The position numbers and the translations under genes are program-made. A model generated the notes under the pieces. The model saw only the letters and a program-made list of their open reading frames with translations. It was not told the DNA's origin and did no database searches. Below, piece by piece: positions 7,466-15,846 of a stretch of DNA of 57,604 bases. The stretch spans positions 1 through 57,604 of the forward strand of contig JALEGX010000104.1 in the NCBI GenBank assembly GCA_022763485.1, read 5' to 3'. Numbering within the stretch: the stretch's first letter is position 1; every line of letters starts with the position of its first letter. This DNA comes from Paracoccaceae bacterium. Its GTDB lineage: Bacteria; Pseudomonadota; Alphaproteobacteria; Rhodobacterales; Rhodobacteraceae.

Positions 7466-9397
7466 ATGGTCAAGATCGACTTTGAGCCATGGGAACCCGA
7501 AGAAACTGTCGGGAAACTGTGGCACAACTTTGCCAGCCGTCTCGATGCGCCGGAAGCGCATGAGGGAGCCGCTGTCGACCTCTCTGAGGTCGGGGGACGG
7601 CTGGCAGTCCTATTCCGGGGTCTCGGGGGCAGTCCAACTGTGGAACTGCGCCCCGTTTCCCCCGAAGTTTCACGCCACCGCCTGAGCTGGGTCCGACGAC
7701 TGGGGGCTGAGGCCGAACAGCTGCCGCGCGCCAGTTTCGACGGCGAGGTGCTGCGCCTGCCTGACCGGCTTGCGGTTTTTCCCAGCCGCGAGGCCAATGG
7801 GGCGCTTTATGTCTGGCTGGCCGCCGCTGCGGCCTTTGCCGGAACCCGCATCGACGAAGACGACCCACTGCGCGCGGATCTGCGCGCCTTGATGGCCGCC
7901 GAAGCGATGGTGGATGCCGCGCTGGACGACGCGCCGGGCCTGCGCGATCTTTATGCCGCGCTGGCAGAGGGCATTCTGTATCAACGCCAAGTCCCAAATT
8001 TGCCGCCGGTCGAGGCCGCCATTGAGAACATTATCCGTCACCTTTTGGGCGAAGCGCTCAGCAAGGACGGGGACAAGCTCTGGTCCGCTGCACTGGCCGG
8101 TGACTTTGGCGACATTCAGGCCCCGCATGGGTATCAGCCGTTCCGCCCGGTGCCGCTCTGGCCGATGCTGCGTCCGGTGTCCTTCTCTGAACATATGGAA
8201 GTTGAGAGCCGGGACACCGAAGGGCCACCAGAGGAAAGCAGCGAGAAGACCCACCGCGCGCGCCGCCGCAAGTCGGATCAGGCCGAACGGAATGACAGCT
8301 TCATCCTGCACAAGTTCGAAGCGATCCTGAGCTGGGCCGAATTCCTGAACCTGAACCGCCGGGTCGATGATGACGATCCCGACAACGCCAAGAAGGCGGC
8401 CGATGATCAGGATGAAATCGGTCTGGGACAGATTTCGAAGGCCCCACCGACGCGGCTGAAGCTGCATCTGGATCTGGCGCCCGAAGACGTGGATCGTGAG
8501 CGGTTGTCGGGCAAGGTGATGTATCCCGAATGGGACGTGCGCAGCGGGCAATATCTGCCTGATCACGTCAGCGTTCTGACCTCGCAGGCGGAAATTCGCG
8601 ACGATGCCGAAGACTTCGGCAAGGATCCCGCGACTGCGCGCCGAATTCGCGCTGTCAAACGTCAGTTCGAAGCGCTGCGGCCGGGTCGGATCATGACGCG
8701 GGGCCATCTGGACGGCGATGCGCTGGACATCGAAGCGGCCGTTCGGGCGCAGGTGGATCGCGCCGCCAGTGGCGAGGGCAACGAACGTGTCTGGCTGCAA
8801 TCGCGCCCCGAAGCGCGGGATCTGGCGGTTTCAATCCTGCTGGATGTCAGCCGTTCCACCGAAAGCGCGGTTTCGGGCCGTGCGGTCATCGATATCGAGC
8901 GCGAGGCCCTGGCCGCGCTGGCCTGGGGCTTGAACGCCTGTGGTGACGACTTTGCCATCCACGCCTTCAGCTCGCTGAAGCGCAGCCGCGTCTACGTGCA
9001 GAAATGCAAGGGCTTTGATGAACCGATGGGCGGGCTTGTGGAACAGCGTATCGCCTCTCTGCGGCCGGGGTTCTATACCCGGTTGGGCGCGGCCATCCGG
9101 CACACCTCGGCGGATCTTGCCTTGCAGACCCGCAAGCGTCGGCTGCTGCTGGTGATCACTGATGGCAAGCCCAATGATCTGGACCACTATGAGGGACGGC
9201 ACGGGATCGAAGACACTGCAATGGCGGTGCGCGAAGCCCGCAGGCAGGGGCAGTCGGTCTTTGGTGTCACTATCGACCGGCAGGCCAAAAGCTGGTTTGC
9301 CCGGATGTTCGGGCAGGGGGGCTTTGCCGTCATTCCCGAACCGTCGCGCCTGACAATGGCGCTGCCACAGATCTATCGGCAACTGGTCGGAGGCTGA
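7466..9397 (+). CDS. norD: NorD, VWA-domain activator of NO reductase
   Basis: Cytoplasmic von Willebrand factor A protein, partner of NorQ in cNOR maturation. The product has 643 residues. The N-terminal two thirds are Arg/Glu-rich and typical of NorD; the C-terminal VWA domain shows the metal-site motif DVSRSTES near residue 460 and a later ITDGKPND block. An acidic stretch around residues 290-315 resembles the variable linker seen in NorD. The gene sits 9 nt after norQ and 9 nt before norE, within one transcript. Confidence 0.93.
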   Translation: MVKIDFEPWEPEETVGKLWHNFASRLDAPEAHEGAAVDLSEVGGRLAVLFRGLGGSPTVELRPVSPEVSRHRLSWVRRLGAEAEQLPRASFDGEVLRLPDRLAVFPSREANGALYVWLAAAAAFAGTRIDEDDPLRADLRALMAAEAMVDAALDDAPGLRDLYAALAEGILYQRQVPNLPPVEAAIENIIRHLLGEALSKDGDKLWSAALAGDFGDIQAPHGYQPFRPVPLWPMLRPVSFSEHMEVESRDTEGPPEESSEKTHRARRRKSDQAERNDSFILHKFEAILSWAEFLNLNRRVDDDDPDNAKKAADDQDEIGLGQISKAPPTRLKLHLDLAPEDVDRERLSGKVMYPEWDVRSGQYLPDHVSVLTSQAEIRDDAEDFGKDPATARRIRAVKRQFEALRPGRIMTRGHLDGDALDIEAAVRAQVDRAASGEGNERVWLQSRPEARDLAVSILLDVSRSTESAVSGRAVIDIEREALAALAWGLNACGDDFAIHAFSSLKRSRVYVQKCKGFDEPMGGLVEQRIASLRPGFYTRLGAAIRHTSADLALQTRKRRLLLVITDGKPNDLDHYEGRHGIEDTAMAVREARRQGQSVFGVTIDRQAKSWFARMFGQGGFAVIPEPSRLTMALPQIYRQLVGG

Positions 9398-9406
9398 CAG
9401 GCGGAG

Positions 9407-9955
9407 ATGTCTGACGCATCGGCAATAGATGACCTGCCCGGTGAGCTGATGATGTGGGTGCTCATCGTGTCAGAGCTGCTGGTTTTTGGTGGAGGGCTGC
9501 TGGCCTTCATGGCCGTGCGCCTGACCGACCCGATCGGGTTTGCCGAAGCGCAGAGCCATCTTTACCGGACCGGCGCGGCGCTGAATACGGTGGTGCTGGT
9601 GTCCAGCGGCTTTCTGGCGGCCTGTGCGCTGGCGTGGCGTCGCACCGGCGCGCGGTTGAAGGCGCGATTGGCCCTTGTCGCCGCCGCAGCTCTGGGCGTG
9701 GTATTCCTGATCATCAAGGGTGCGGAATACGCGGGCAAGGCAGAGGTGGGGATCTCCTATGAAACCCACCCGTTCTTCATGTTCTATTATCTGCTGACCG
9801 GGTTTCACGCGGCGCATGTGCTGGCTGGCGTGTTTCTTCTGTTGCTGGTGGCCTGGCGCGACCAGCCGCGCAATATCGAAGCCGGGGCGCAGTTCTGGCA
9901 TATGGTCGATCTGGTCTGGGTGCTGCTGTTCCCGGTCGTCTATTTGCTGGCGTGA
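9407..9955 (+). CDS. norE: NorE, cytochrome c oxidase subunit III-like protein
   Basis: Membrane protein related to cytochrome oxidase subunit III and co-encoded with nor genes; it is thought to help NO reductase activity but is not part of the purified enzyme. The 182-residue product has five likely membrane spans and the family's FWHMVDLVWVLLFP segment near the C-terminus. GGCGGAG precedes the ATG. Its TGA overlaps the GTG that I take as the norF start. Confidence 0.88.
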   Translation: MSDASAIDDLPGELMMWVLIVSELLVFGGGLLAFMAVRLTDPIGFAEAQSHLYRTGAALNTVVLVSSGFLAACALAWRRTGARLKARLALVAAAALGVVFLIIKGAEYAGKAEVGISYETHPFFMFYYLLTGFHAAHVLAGVFLLLLVAWRDQPRNIEAGAQFWHMVDLVWVLLFPVVYLLA

Positions 9956-10245
9956 GCGATATGGATCAGAGCCTGAACCCCGAAAACACCTCAGCCCGCC
10001 CCACACGCCGCCTGACGCTGGCCTGGGCGACGCTGATCGCGCTCAGCCTTGGCGCAGCGGTGCTGACGCTTCTGATGCTGCCCGCCAAAGTCACCGGGGG
10101 TGTCATGCTGCTGCTGGCGCTGCTCAAGGCGCGGATCATTCTGGCGCAATATCTGGAGCTTGCGCACGCCCCTGACTGGCTCAGGGGGTTCACCTTTGTG
10201 CTGGTGCTCTTTGCCCTCACGCTGTTCGGCCTGTTCCTGATCTGA
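9952..10245 (+). CDS. norF: NorF, small membrane protein of the nor operon
   Basis: The 97-residue product has three likely membrane spans and resembles prokaryotic cytochrome oxidase subunit IV-like proteins, as NorF does. It closes the norCBQDEF operon and probably supports NO reductase activity together with NorE. The start is uncertain: a GTG at 9952 overlaps the norE stop, and an ATG lies at 9961; neither has a strong ribosome-binding site. The next gene is on the opposite strand, 36 nt away. Confidence 0.82.
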   Translation: MSDMDQSLNPENTSARPTRRLTLAWATLIALSLGAAVLTLLMLPAKVTGGVMLLLALLKARIILAQYLELAHAPDWLRGFTFVLVLFALTLFGLFLI

Positions 10246-10281
10246 AACAGGCCGTCCGCGTTTCCGGGATCCCGGTGACGA

Positions 10282-10845
10282 TCAGTTCTGAAAGGCGCTG
10301 GCCAAGGGATCGGGCAGATCAAATTCCTGCAAGACACGGGCGCGCGCATCGGCGGACATCTTGCGGGCTGTTTTCTCAACGATCCGCTGGATCTTGTCTT
10401 CGGCATGTTTGGCGGCGAAGGGTGCAAAATACCACTTCAGGAACACGAAACAGATCACGTCTTCCAGCGCCTGCACTTCGGCGTCACGCTTGATGCCCTG
10501 CTTGCGCAGCATCCGCCCGGCGGCTTCCATCTCTGCTTCGGAATAGCCCGCCTCCTGCATGAAGCGGCAGACCACCTTGGCATGATGGTCAGCCAGATCC
10601 TTGCGCCAGGTCAGATAGCCGGTTCGGCCTTCCGGATATTCGGCGCGGGCCAGGCTCCAGCGTTCCACATGCTGACCGCGCGCGGCCAGTTGCAGCGGCT
10701 CGGACGCGTCGGGAAACAGCCGGTGCAGCTCTTCGGTCATGCGCTTGCCATAAAGCAGCGCCTCGGGCTGTCCGTCTTCGATCCGCGGATCATGTTGATT
10801 TGCGGCGTCGATCGACGCGAGGACCTGTTCAAGGCGTTCTGTCAT
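10282..10845 (-). CDS. DUF4202 family protein
   Basis: The 187-residue soluble protein has no signal peptide or membrane span. It matches my memory of DUF4202, a helical family of unknown role: it begins with a DAANQHDP-type segment and contains conserved His positions (an ADHHAKVV block near residue 86), a Glu-rich helix and an LEDVICFVFLKWYF block near residue 126. Proteins of this family occur in several nitrogen-oxide and sulfur metabolism loci. It overlaps the preceding dnr-like gene by four bases (ATGA), so the two are co-translated. The function is not known; the repeated His suggests metal binding, which is inference. Confidence 0.8.
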   Translation of the reverse strand: MTERLEQVLASIDAANQHDPRIEDGQPEALLYGKRMTEELHRLFPDASEPLQLAARGQHVERWSLARAEYPEGRTGYLTWRKDLADHHAKVVCRFMQEAGYSEAEMEAAGRMLRKQGIKRDAEVQALEDVICFVFLKWYFAPFAAKHAEDKIQRIVEKTARKMSADARARVLQEFDLPDPLASAFQN

Positions 10846-11546
10846 GGTTTGCTCCAGCTGTCTGCGGGATCGGCTTCTGCGTAGTGCCGCAGGACTTCGA
10901 TGTCTTCGATTTCGGCGTGGTTCTTCTTGACCTTCACGCCCACGGTTTTCAGCCGGGCAAAGGCGCGGCTCAGGCTTTCGGGTTTCATACCCAGGCGTCC
11001 GGCGATCAGGACCTTGTCATAGGGCAGGGTCACATCGCATTCCCCGGTTTCACAATCCGTCAGGTTCAGCAGGAACTCGGCAACGCGCTGGGCTCCGGTC
11101 TGCGCCTTCAACTGTTCCAGCTGTTCGACCAGAGAGTGCAGATGGGTAAATGTCGAGGCAAGAACCGAGATGCAGATATCGGGATCCTGTCGCATCAACG
11201 AGGTAAAGACCGACGCAGGAATATGCATCACCTCACAGGGCGTCACGGCTTCGGCTGAAACCGGATAGGGCATACCGCGAAGGGCGACGGCTTCGCCGAA
11301 GCTTTCGCCGCGGGTAAAGACGCTCACCACCGCTTCCGATCCGGTGGGGGACATGCGAAACAGCTTCACCCAACCCTCCAGAACGATGTGGATCGCGGTG
11401 GCTTCTTCATCCTGCAGGAACAGGGTTTCACCGCGCTCATAGTGTCGCCAGATCGCATTGGACAACAGATGTTCCACATGCTTTTCCGGCAACGACCGGA
11501 TCAGCAGCGAGTTGCGTGCAATCGATTTCTGAAGCTCGTAAGCCAA
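10842..11546 (-). CDS. dnr: Crp/Fnr-family regulator, Dnr type
   Basis: Transcription factor with an N-terminal cyclic-nucleotide-binding-like sensor fold (about 20-140), a dimerisation helix and a C-terminal winged HTH whose recognition segment reads [13 protein letters not shown] near residue 190. It lacks the N-terminal cysteine cluster of FNR, so it should not carry an oxygen-sensing 4Fe-4S cluster. The Dnr/Nnr class senses NO through haem and activates nir, nor and nos promoters at FNR-like boxes, of which this window has five. It is divergent from hemA and overlaps the DUF4202 gene. The exact subgroup name (Dnr, Nnr or NnrR) is inferred. Confidence 0.88.
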   Translation of the reverse strand: MAYELQKSIARNSLLIRSLPEKHVEHLLSNAIWRHYERGETLFLQDEEATAIHIVLEGWVKLFRMSPTGSEAVVSVFTRGESFGEAVALRGMPYPVSAEAVTPCEVMHIPASVFTSLMRQDPDICISVLASTFTHLHSLVEQLEQLKAQTGAQRVAEFLLNLTDCETGECDVTLPYDKVLIAGRLGMKPESLSRAFARLKTVGVKVKKNHAEIEDIEVLRHYAEADPADSWSKP

Positions 11547-11736
11547 GCGTTTTCCCCCGTATTCGCCTGCGCCATCGTTGTGCGTTCAGCCCGACTTGCA
11601 GTTTTTCGGCTCGGTTGCTTTGGATCAGCAGGCCCTGTTCTGCCGGTTGAACGTGACGCTCCCGTGACAGGTCCGAGGCGCGGTTTCGCGCATTTCTCGG
11701 GCCTTGCCAAGGGGCAAGACAAACATGTCATGTCTC

Positions 11737-11750
11737 TTGACAATAGTCAT
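11737..11750 (+). promoter_or_regulatory. FNR/Dnr box upstream of hemA
   Basis: TTGAC-AATA-GTCAT, one mismatch from the perfect dyad, centred about 67 nt before the hemA ATG. This is the same geometry as at nirS and norC. Confidence 0.78.
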
Positions 11751-11810
11751 GTCACCCCATGCGTCACGTCATTAGCGTTGTTGCAATTCCGTCCCCTTGG
11801 AGGTGTCGCG

Positions 11811-13034
11811 ATGCAATTCGACAGCTATTTTGAATCCCGCCTGAACACGCTGCGTGAAGAAGGCAACTACCGTGTATTCATTGATCTGCAACGCAAGCGC
11901 GGGGCCTACCCCAACGCAAAGCAGACCGATGGCCAGACAAAGCGCGACGTGCAGATCTGGTGCTCGAACGACTATCTGGGCATGGGTCAGCACCCTGACG
12001 TGCTGACCGCAATGCATGGGGCGCTGGACCGCTGCGGCGCCGGGGCTGGCGGCACGCGCAACATCTCGGGCACCACCCATGACCACGTGCTGCTGGAAAC
12101 GGAGCTGGCGGATCTGCACGGCAAGGAAGCGGCGCTGCTCTTCACCTCGGGCTACGTGTCAAACTGGGCGGCGCTGGGGACACTCGCCAGCCAGATCCCG
12201 GGGTGCATCGTGTTTTCCGACGCTCTGAACCACGCCTCCATGATCGAAGGCATCCGCCACTCCAAGGCGCAGAAGGTGATCTGGAAGCACAATGATCTGG
12301 AGGATCTGGCTGCAAAACTGGCGGCCGCAGATCCGGATGCGCCCAAGCTGATCGCCTTTGAATCCGTCTACTCGATGGATGGCGACATCGCCCCGATCAA
12401 GGAGATCTGTGATCTGGCCGACCAATTCGGCGCGATGACCTATCTGGATGAGGTACACGCGGTTGGCCTTTATGGCCCGCGCGGGGGCGGCATCGCCGAA
12501 CGCGAAGGGCTGATGGACCGTCTGACCGTCATCGAAGGCACCCTGGGCAAAGCCTATGGCGTGGTCGGCGGCTATATCGCGGCCTCCGCGGCGCTGTGCG
12601 ATTTCGTTCGCAGCTTTGCCAGCGGCTTCATCTTCACCACCGCTCTGCCACCAGCCATCGCCGCCGGGGCTGCGGCCTCGGTCCGCCACCTGAAATCCTC
12701 GTCCGCCGAGCGTGATCTGCAGAAAGAGCGGGTGGCCCAGGTGCGGGCGCGTCTGGATGCCGAAGGGATCCCCCATCTGCCCAACCCCAGCCATATCATC
12801 CCGGTGATGGTGGGCGACCCGGTGAAGTGCAAGTTCATCTCTGACACGCTGCTGGAAGAGTTCGGCATCTACATCCAGCCGATCAACTATCCCACGGTCC
12901 CGAAAGGGACGGAGCGCCTGCGGATTACCCCGTCCCCGGTGCACAGCGAAGCTGACATTGATCGCTTGGTTGGCGCGCTATCTGCGCTCTGGCAGCGGTG
13001 CCAGATGGCCCGGATGCCTTTGGCAGCTCAATGA
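11811..13034 (+). CDS. hemA: 5-aminolevulinate synthase
   Basis: PLP enzyme that condenses glycine with succinyl-CoA to 5-aminolevulinate, the first step of haem synthesis in alphaproteobacteria. The 407-residue product has the alpha-oxoamine synthase fold: the [11 protein letters not shown] block near residue 49, the glycine-rich [12 protein letters not shown] segment near 78, [10 protein letters not shown] near 214, and the PLP lysine K247 in GTLGKAYG. The start follows CTTGGAGG. The frame is open upstream for 141 codons, but that stretch is antisense to the dnr promoter region and contains the regulatory box. Its place in the denitrification cluster under a Dnr-type box fits the haem demand of NirS, NorBC and NapC-type cytochromes. 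Confidence 0.95.
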   Translation: MQFDSYFESRLNTLREEGNYRVFIDLQRKRGAYPNAKQTDGQTKRDVQIWCSNDYLGMGQHPDVLTAMHGALDRCGAGAGGTRNISGTTHDHVLLETELADLHGKEAALLFTSGYVSNWAALGTLASQIPGCIVFSDALNHASMIEGIRHSKAQKVIWKHNDLEDLAAKLAAADPDAPKLIAFESVYSMDGDIAPIKEICDLADQFGAMTYLDEVHAVGLYGPRGGGIAEREGLMDRLTVIEGTLGKAYGVVGGYIAASAALCDFVRSFASGFIFTTALPPAIAAGAAASVRHLKSSSAERDLQKERVAQVRARLDAEGIPHLPNPSHIIPVMVGDPVKCKFISDTLLEEFGIYIQPINYPTVPKGTERLRITPSPVHSEADIDRLVGALSALWQRCQMARMPLAAQ

Positions 13035-13052
13035 ATTCAACGGGTTGAATTC
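13033..13052. repeat. Perfect inverted repeat at the hemA stop
   Basis: GAATTCAA-CGGG-TTGAATTC, an 8-bp perfect stem with a 4-nt loop. It begins inside the hemA stop codon and is not followed by a T-run. It may protect or pause the hemA transcript; a protein site is also possible. Confidence 0.5.
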
Positions 13053-13082
13053 GACGGAGGATCGCGAAAATCAGGCTCCTCC

Positions 13083-13096
13083 CTAACAAATGTCAA
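13083..13096 (+). promoter_or_regulatory. FNR/Dnr-like box upstream of the nos operon
   Basis: CTAAC-AAAT-GTCAA; read on the other strand it is TTGAC-ATTT-GTTAG. It is centred about 67 nt before the nosC ATG, the same spacing as the other boxes in this island. Confidence 0.7.
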
Positions 13097-13156
13097 GAAC
13101 CGCCAACCCGGAATTTCCTAATTTGGCGACGAATATCTACCAACCGGTCCCGACTC

Positions 13157-13663
13157 ATGTTTGTGCGTTCCTTTCAGACATCTTCCAGGCAAAAGGCTGC
13201 GTTCCGCGCGGTCCTGGCGCAACTGGCAGTGTCGCGGGTCCTGACCGGATTACTGGGGGCGCTGGCACTTGTTCTGCAATTGCTGGCCCCCTCTTTTTCT
13301 TCTGCCTCCGAAGGGGAATGGATCGAGATCTGCTCGGAAGCGGGTGCGATCATGGTTCAGGTGGACCTGTCCGGCAACGCCGACCAGCCATCCCCCACCG
13401 GAGCCCCGTGCCCGGAATGCGCTGACTGCGTTTTGTGCACAACTTGCGACGTGGCCGCCCCTGATGCGGTACCCGTGATCGAGGTCCGCGACCTGCGGGT
13501 CAAACCCGTTCAACCGGTTTTGCAGACATCTGTTTCGGTGAACCCCGCGCAACTTTGGCCCGAAACCCGTGGCCCCCCGCTTGCGCCCCAAGATAGAACT
13601 GAACGCGTTGTCCGCGCGTCCATGGCCTCAACCCTCAAGACAGGAGGTGCGCCGTGGAGCTGA
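13157..13663 (+). CDS. nosC: NosC-like cysteine-rich exported protein
   Basis: The 168-residue product has a hydrophobic segment (about 28-50) that could be a signal or anchor, followed by a strikingly regular cluster of five cysteines spaced two apart (CPECADCVLCTTC, about 84-96) and a Pro/Arg-rich tail. In Paracoccus the nos operon starts with nosC, a gene of unknown role whose product has a CxxCxxC motif; position and motif agree here. It lies just ahead of nosR and overlaps it by 10 bases. Copper or iron-sulfur binding during N2O reductase maturation is an inference. The start lacks a clear ribosome-binding site, so the N-terminus is uncertain. Confidence 0.72.
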   Translation: MFVRSFQTSSRQKAAFRAVLAQLAVSRVLTGLLGALALVLQLLAPSFSSASEGEWIEICSEAGAIMVQVDLSGNADQPSPTGAPCPECADCVLCTTCDVAAPDAVPVIEVRDLRVKPVQPVLQTSVSVNPAQLWPETRGPPLAPQDRTERVVRASMASTLKTGGAPWS

Positions 13664-15834
13664 CACGCGCAATCCGATCCGGTCTGGCCATCCTTGCCCT
13701 GCTTTTTGCGAGCCTGGCCGTGACACCTGCGAAGGCTGATAGCCTCGCTTCTTTCCTGCCCGATATTGCCCCTGCTGATCTGGCTGAAGGCGCGGACGCC
13801 TTTGGTCCGGTGCGCGATGACGTCAAGGTTGCCCCTGTGCTGCGCGGCGACCAGACCGTCGCCTGGGCTTTTCTGACCTCCGATTTTGTTGGCACGACCG
13901 GCTATTCCGGCAAGCCGATCCACGTGGTTGCAGCCATTGATGCGGATGCGGTTCTGACCGGGGTCAAGCTGGTCAAACACTCTGAACCGATCGTGCTGAT
14001 CGGCATTCCGAACTCCAAGATGGTGGCGCTGACCGAAGGCTATGCCGGTCTGGACCTGAAGGCCGAAGCGGCTTCGGGTGGGGACGCGCATGAGCTTGAC
14101 ATCATCTCGGGCGCGACGGTGACCATCATGGTGATCGACGACAGCCTTGTGCGCGCGGGGATCAAGGTCTCGCGGGCGCTGGGGCTGGGTGGTCTGTCCC
14201 AGGTACAGACCGGGCCCAAGCGCGAAATCGACATGACGCAGGACGCGGTCGAGGATTGGGCGACCTTGTCGGGCGACGGCTCCGTGCGCCGCATGACGCT
14301 GGACATCGGCCAGATCAACAAGGCCTTTGAAGACACCGGCGATGAACGCGCCGCGAAACGCCCCGAAGCGGGCGAACCCGGCGACACCTATATCGACATG
14401 CATGTGGCGCTGGTCTCGGTCCCGTCGATCGGCAAATCCCTGCTGGGTGAGGCCGAATACAAGAACCTGGTCGACTGGCTGGAACCCGGTGAACACGCGC
14501 TGCTGATGCTGGGACGTGGGGCCTACAGCTACAAGGGCTCGGGCTATGTGCGGGGCGGTATCTTTGACCGGATCCAGCTGATCCAGGGCGACAACAATGT
14601 CCGTTTCTTTGACCGGCAACAGCGCCGTCTGGGCGCGCTGGCAACCGACGACAGCCCCAGCTTTGTCGAGCTGGACCTGTTCAAGATCCCGGCAGATGCC
14701 GAGTTTGATCCGGCGGAACCCTTCCGCATCCAGCTGCTGGCGCAGCGCGCCGTGGGCGCCATCGAAAAGACCTTCCTGACCTATGACCTTGGCTACAAGC
14801 TGCCGCCGCGCTTCCTGTTGCCGGTCGAGGTCCCCGTGGTGGTCGAGGACGCAACCGCCGAAGCCGCAGCCAAATCGGCCCTGTGGAAGCGGATCTGGAA
14901 CGACAAACAGGTCGAGATCGCTGTGCTGGGGGCCATGCTGCTGGTGCTGACGGGTGTCTTCTTCTTCCAGTTCCACGCCACGATGAATGCGCGTGCCTTC
15001 TACTGGTTCCGCATCGGGTATCTGTCGGTGACGCTGGTCTTCCTGGGCTGGTACGCAAATGCGCAGCTGTCCGTCGTGAACCTGATGGCGCTGGCCGGCA
15101 GCTTGCGCAGCGGCTTCACCTGGGACGCCTTCCTGCTGGATCCGCTGGTCTTCATCCAGTGGTTCGCCATCGCCGCCGCGCTGCTGTTCTGGGGACGTGG
15201 GGCCTATTGTGGCTGGCTGTGCCCGTTCGGCGCCCTGCAGGAACTGCTGAACAAAGCCGCGCGCGCGCTAAAGGTGCCGCAGTGGACGTTGCCCTGGGGG
15301 CTGCATGAACGCCTGTGGCCGCTGAAATACATGATCTTCCTGGGTCTGTTTGGCCTGTCGATGGTGTCGATTCCGCTGGCCGAAACCTATGCCGAGGTCG
15401 AACCGTTCAAAACGGCGATCATCCTGAAATTCGCGCGGGAATGGCCCTTTGTCCTTTTCGCAGTGGCGCTGCTGCTGGCGGGCCTGTTCATCGAACGCTT
15501 CTACTGCCGCTATCTCTGCCCGCTGGGTGGGGCGCTGGCGATCCCCGCGCGGATCCGCATGTTCGACTGGCTGCGTCGCTACAAGGAATGTGGCACGCCC
15601 TGTCAGACCTGCGCCAACGAATGCCCCGTTCAGGCCATTCACCCCACCGGTGAAATCAACCCGAACGAGTGCGTGGACTGCCTGCATTGTCAGGTCCTCT
15701 ACCAATCCGAGAGCAAATGCCCGGTCGTGATCAAGCAATTGAAACGCCGTGCGAAGGTGGGTTCTGCCGACCTGAAAACACCTCTCGGGGAACCCCCGGC
15801 GAACCATCCGAACGCCAAACCGAAAGCTTCCTGA
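13654..15834 (+). CDS. nosR: NosR, FMN-binding electron donor/regulator for N2O reductase
   Basis: Polytopic flavo-iron-sulfur protein needed for nosZ expression and electron supply to N2O reductase. The 726-residue product has a signal/anchor (about 8-28), a periplasmic FMN-binding domain with the covalent-FMN motif SGAT at 152-155, several C-terminal membrane spans, two CxxxCP motifs at the membrane face (CGWLCPFG, CRYLCPLG), and a C-terminal ferredoxin-like region with two four-cysteine groups (about 648-690). It starts at GTG with a strong AGGAGG 6-7 nt upstream, inside the end of nosC. NosX, encoded downstream, is the expected flavin inserter. Confidence 0.95.
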   Translation: MELTRAIRSGLAILALLFASLAVTPAKADSLASFLPDIAPADLAEGADAFGPVRDDVKVAPVLRGDQTVAWAFLTSDFVGTTGYSGKPIHVVAAIDADAVLTGVKLVKHSEPIVLIGIPNSKMVALTEGYAGLDLKAEAASGGDAHELDIISGATVTIMVIDDSLVRAGIKVSRALGLGGLSQVQTGPKREIDMTQDAVEDWATLSGDGSVRRMTLDIGQINKAFEDTGDERAAKRPEAGEPGDTYIDMHVALVSVPSIGKSLLGEAEYKNLVDWLEPGEHALLMLGRGAYSYKGSGYVRGGIFDRIQLIQGDNNVRFFDRQQRRLGALATDDSPSFVELDLFKIPADAEFDPAEPFRIQLLAQRAVGAIEKTFLTYDLGYKLPPRFLLPVEVPVVVEDATAEAAAKSALWKRIWNDKQVEIAVLGAMLLVLTGVFFFQFHATMNARAFYWFRIGYLSVTLVFLGWYANAQLSVVNLMALAGSLRSGFTWDAFLLDPLVFIQWFAIAAALLFWGRGAYCGWLCPFGALQELLNKAARALKVPQWTLPWGLHERLWPLKYMIFLGLFGLSMVSIPLAETYAEVEPFKTAIILKFAREWPFVLFAVALLLAGLFIERFYCRYLCPLGGALAIPARIRMFDWLRRYKECGTPCQTCANECPVQAIHPTGEINPNECVDCLHCQVLYQSESKCPVVIKQLKRRAKVGSADLKTPLGEPPANHPNAKPKAS

Positions 15835-15846
15835 AGGAGGAAAACC

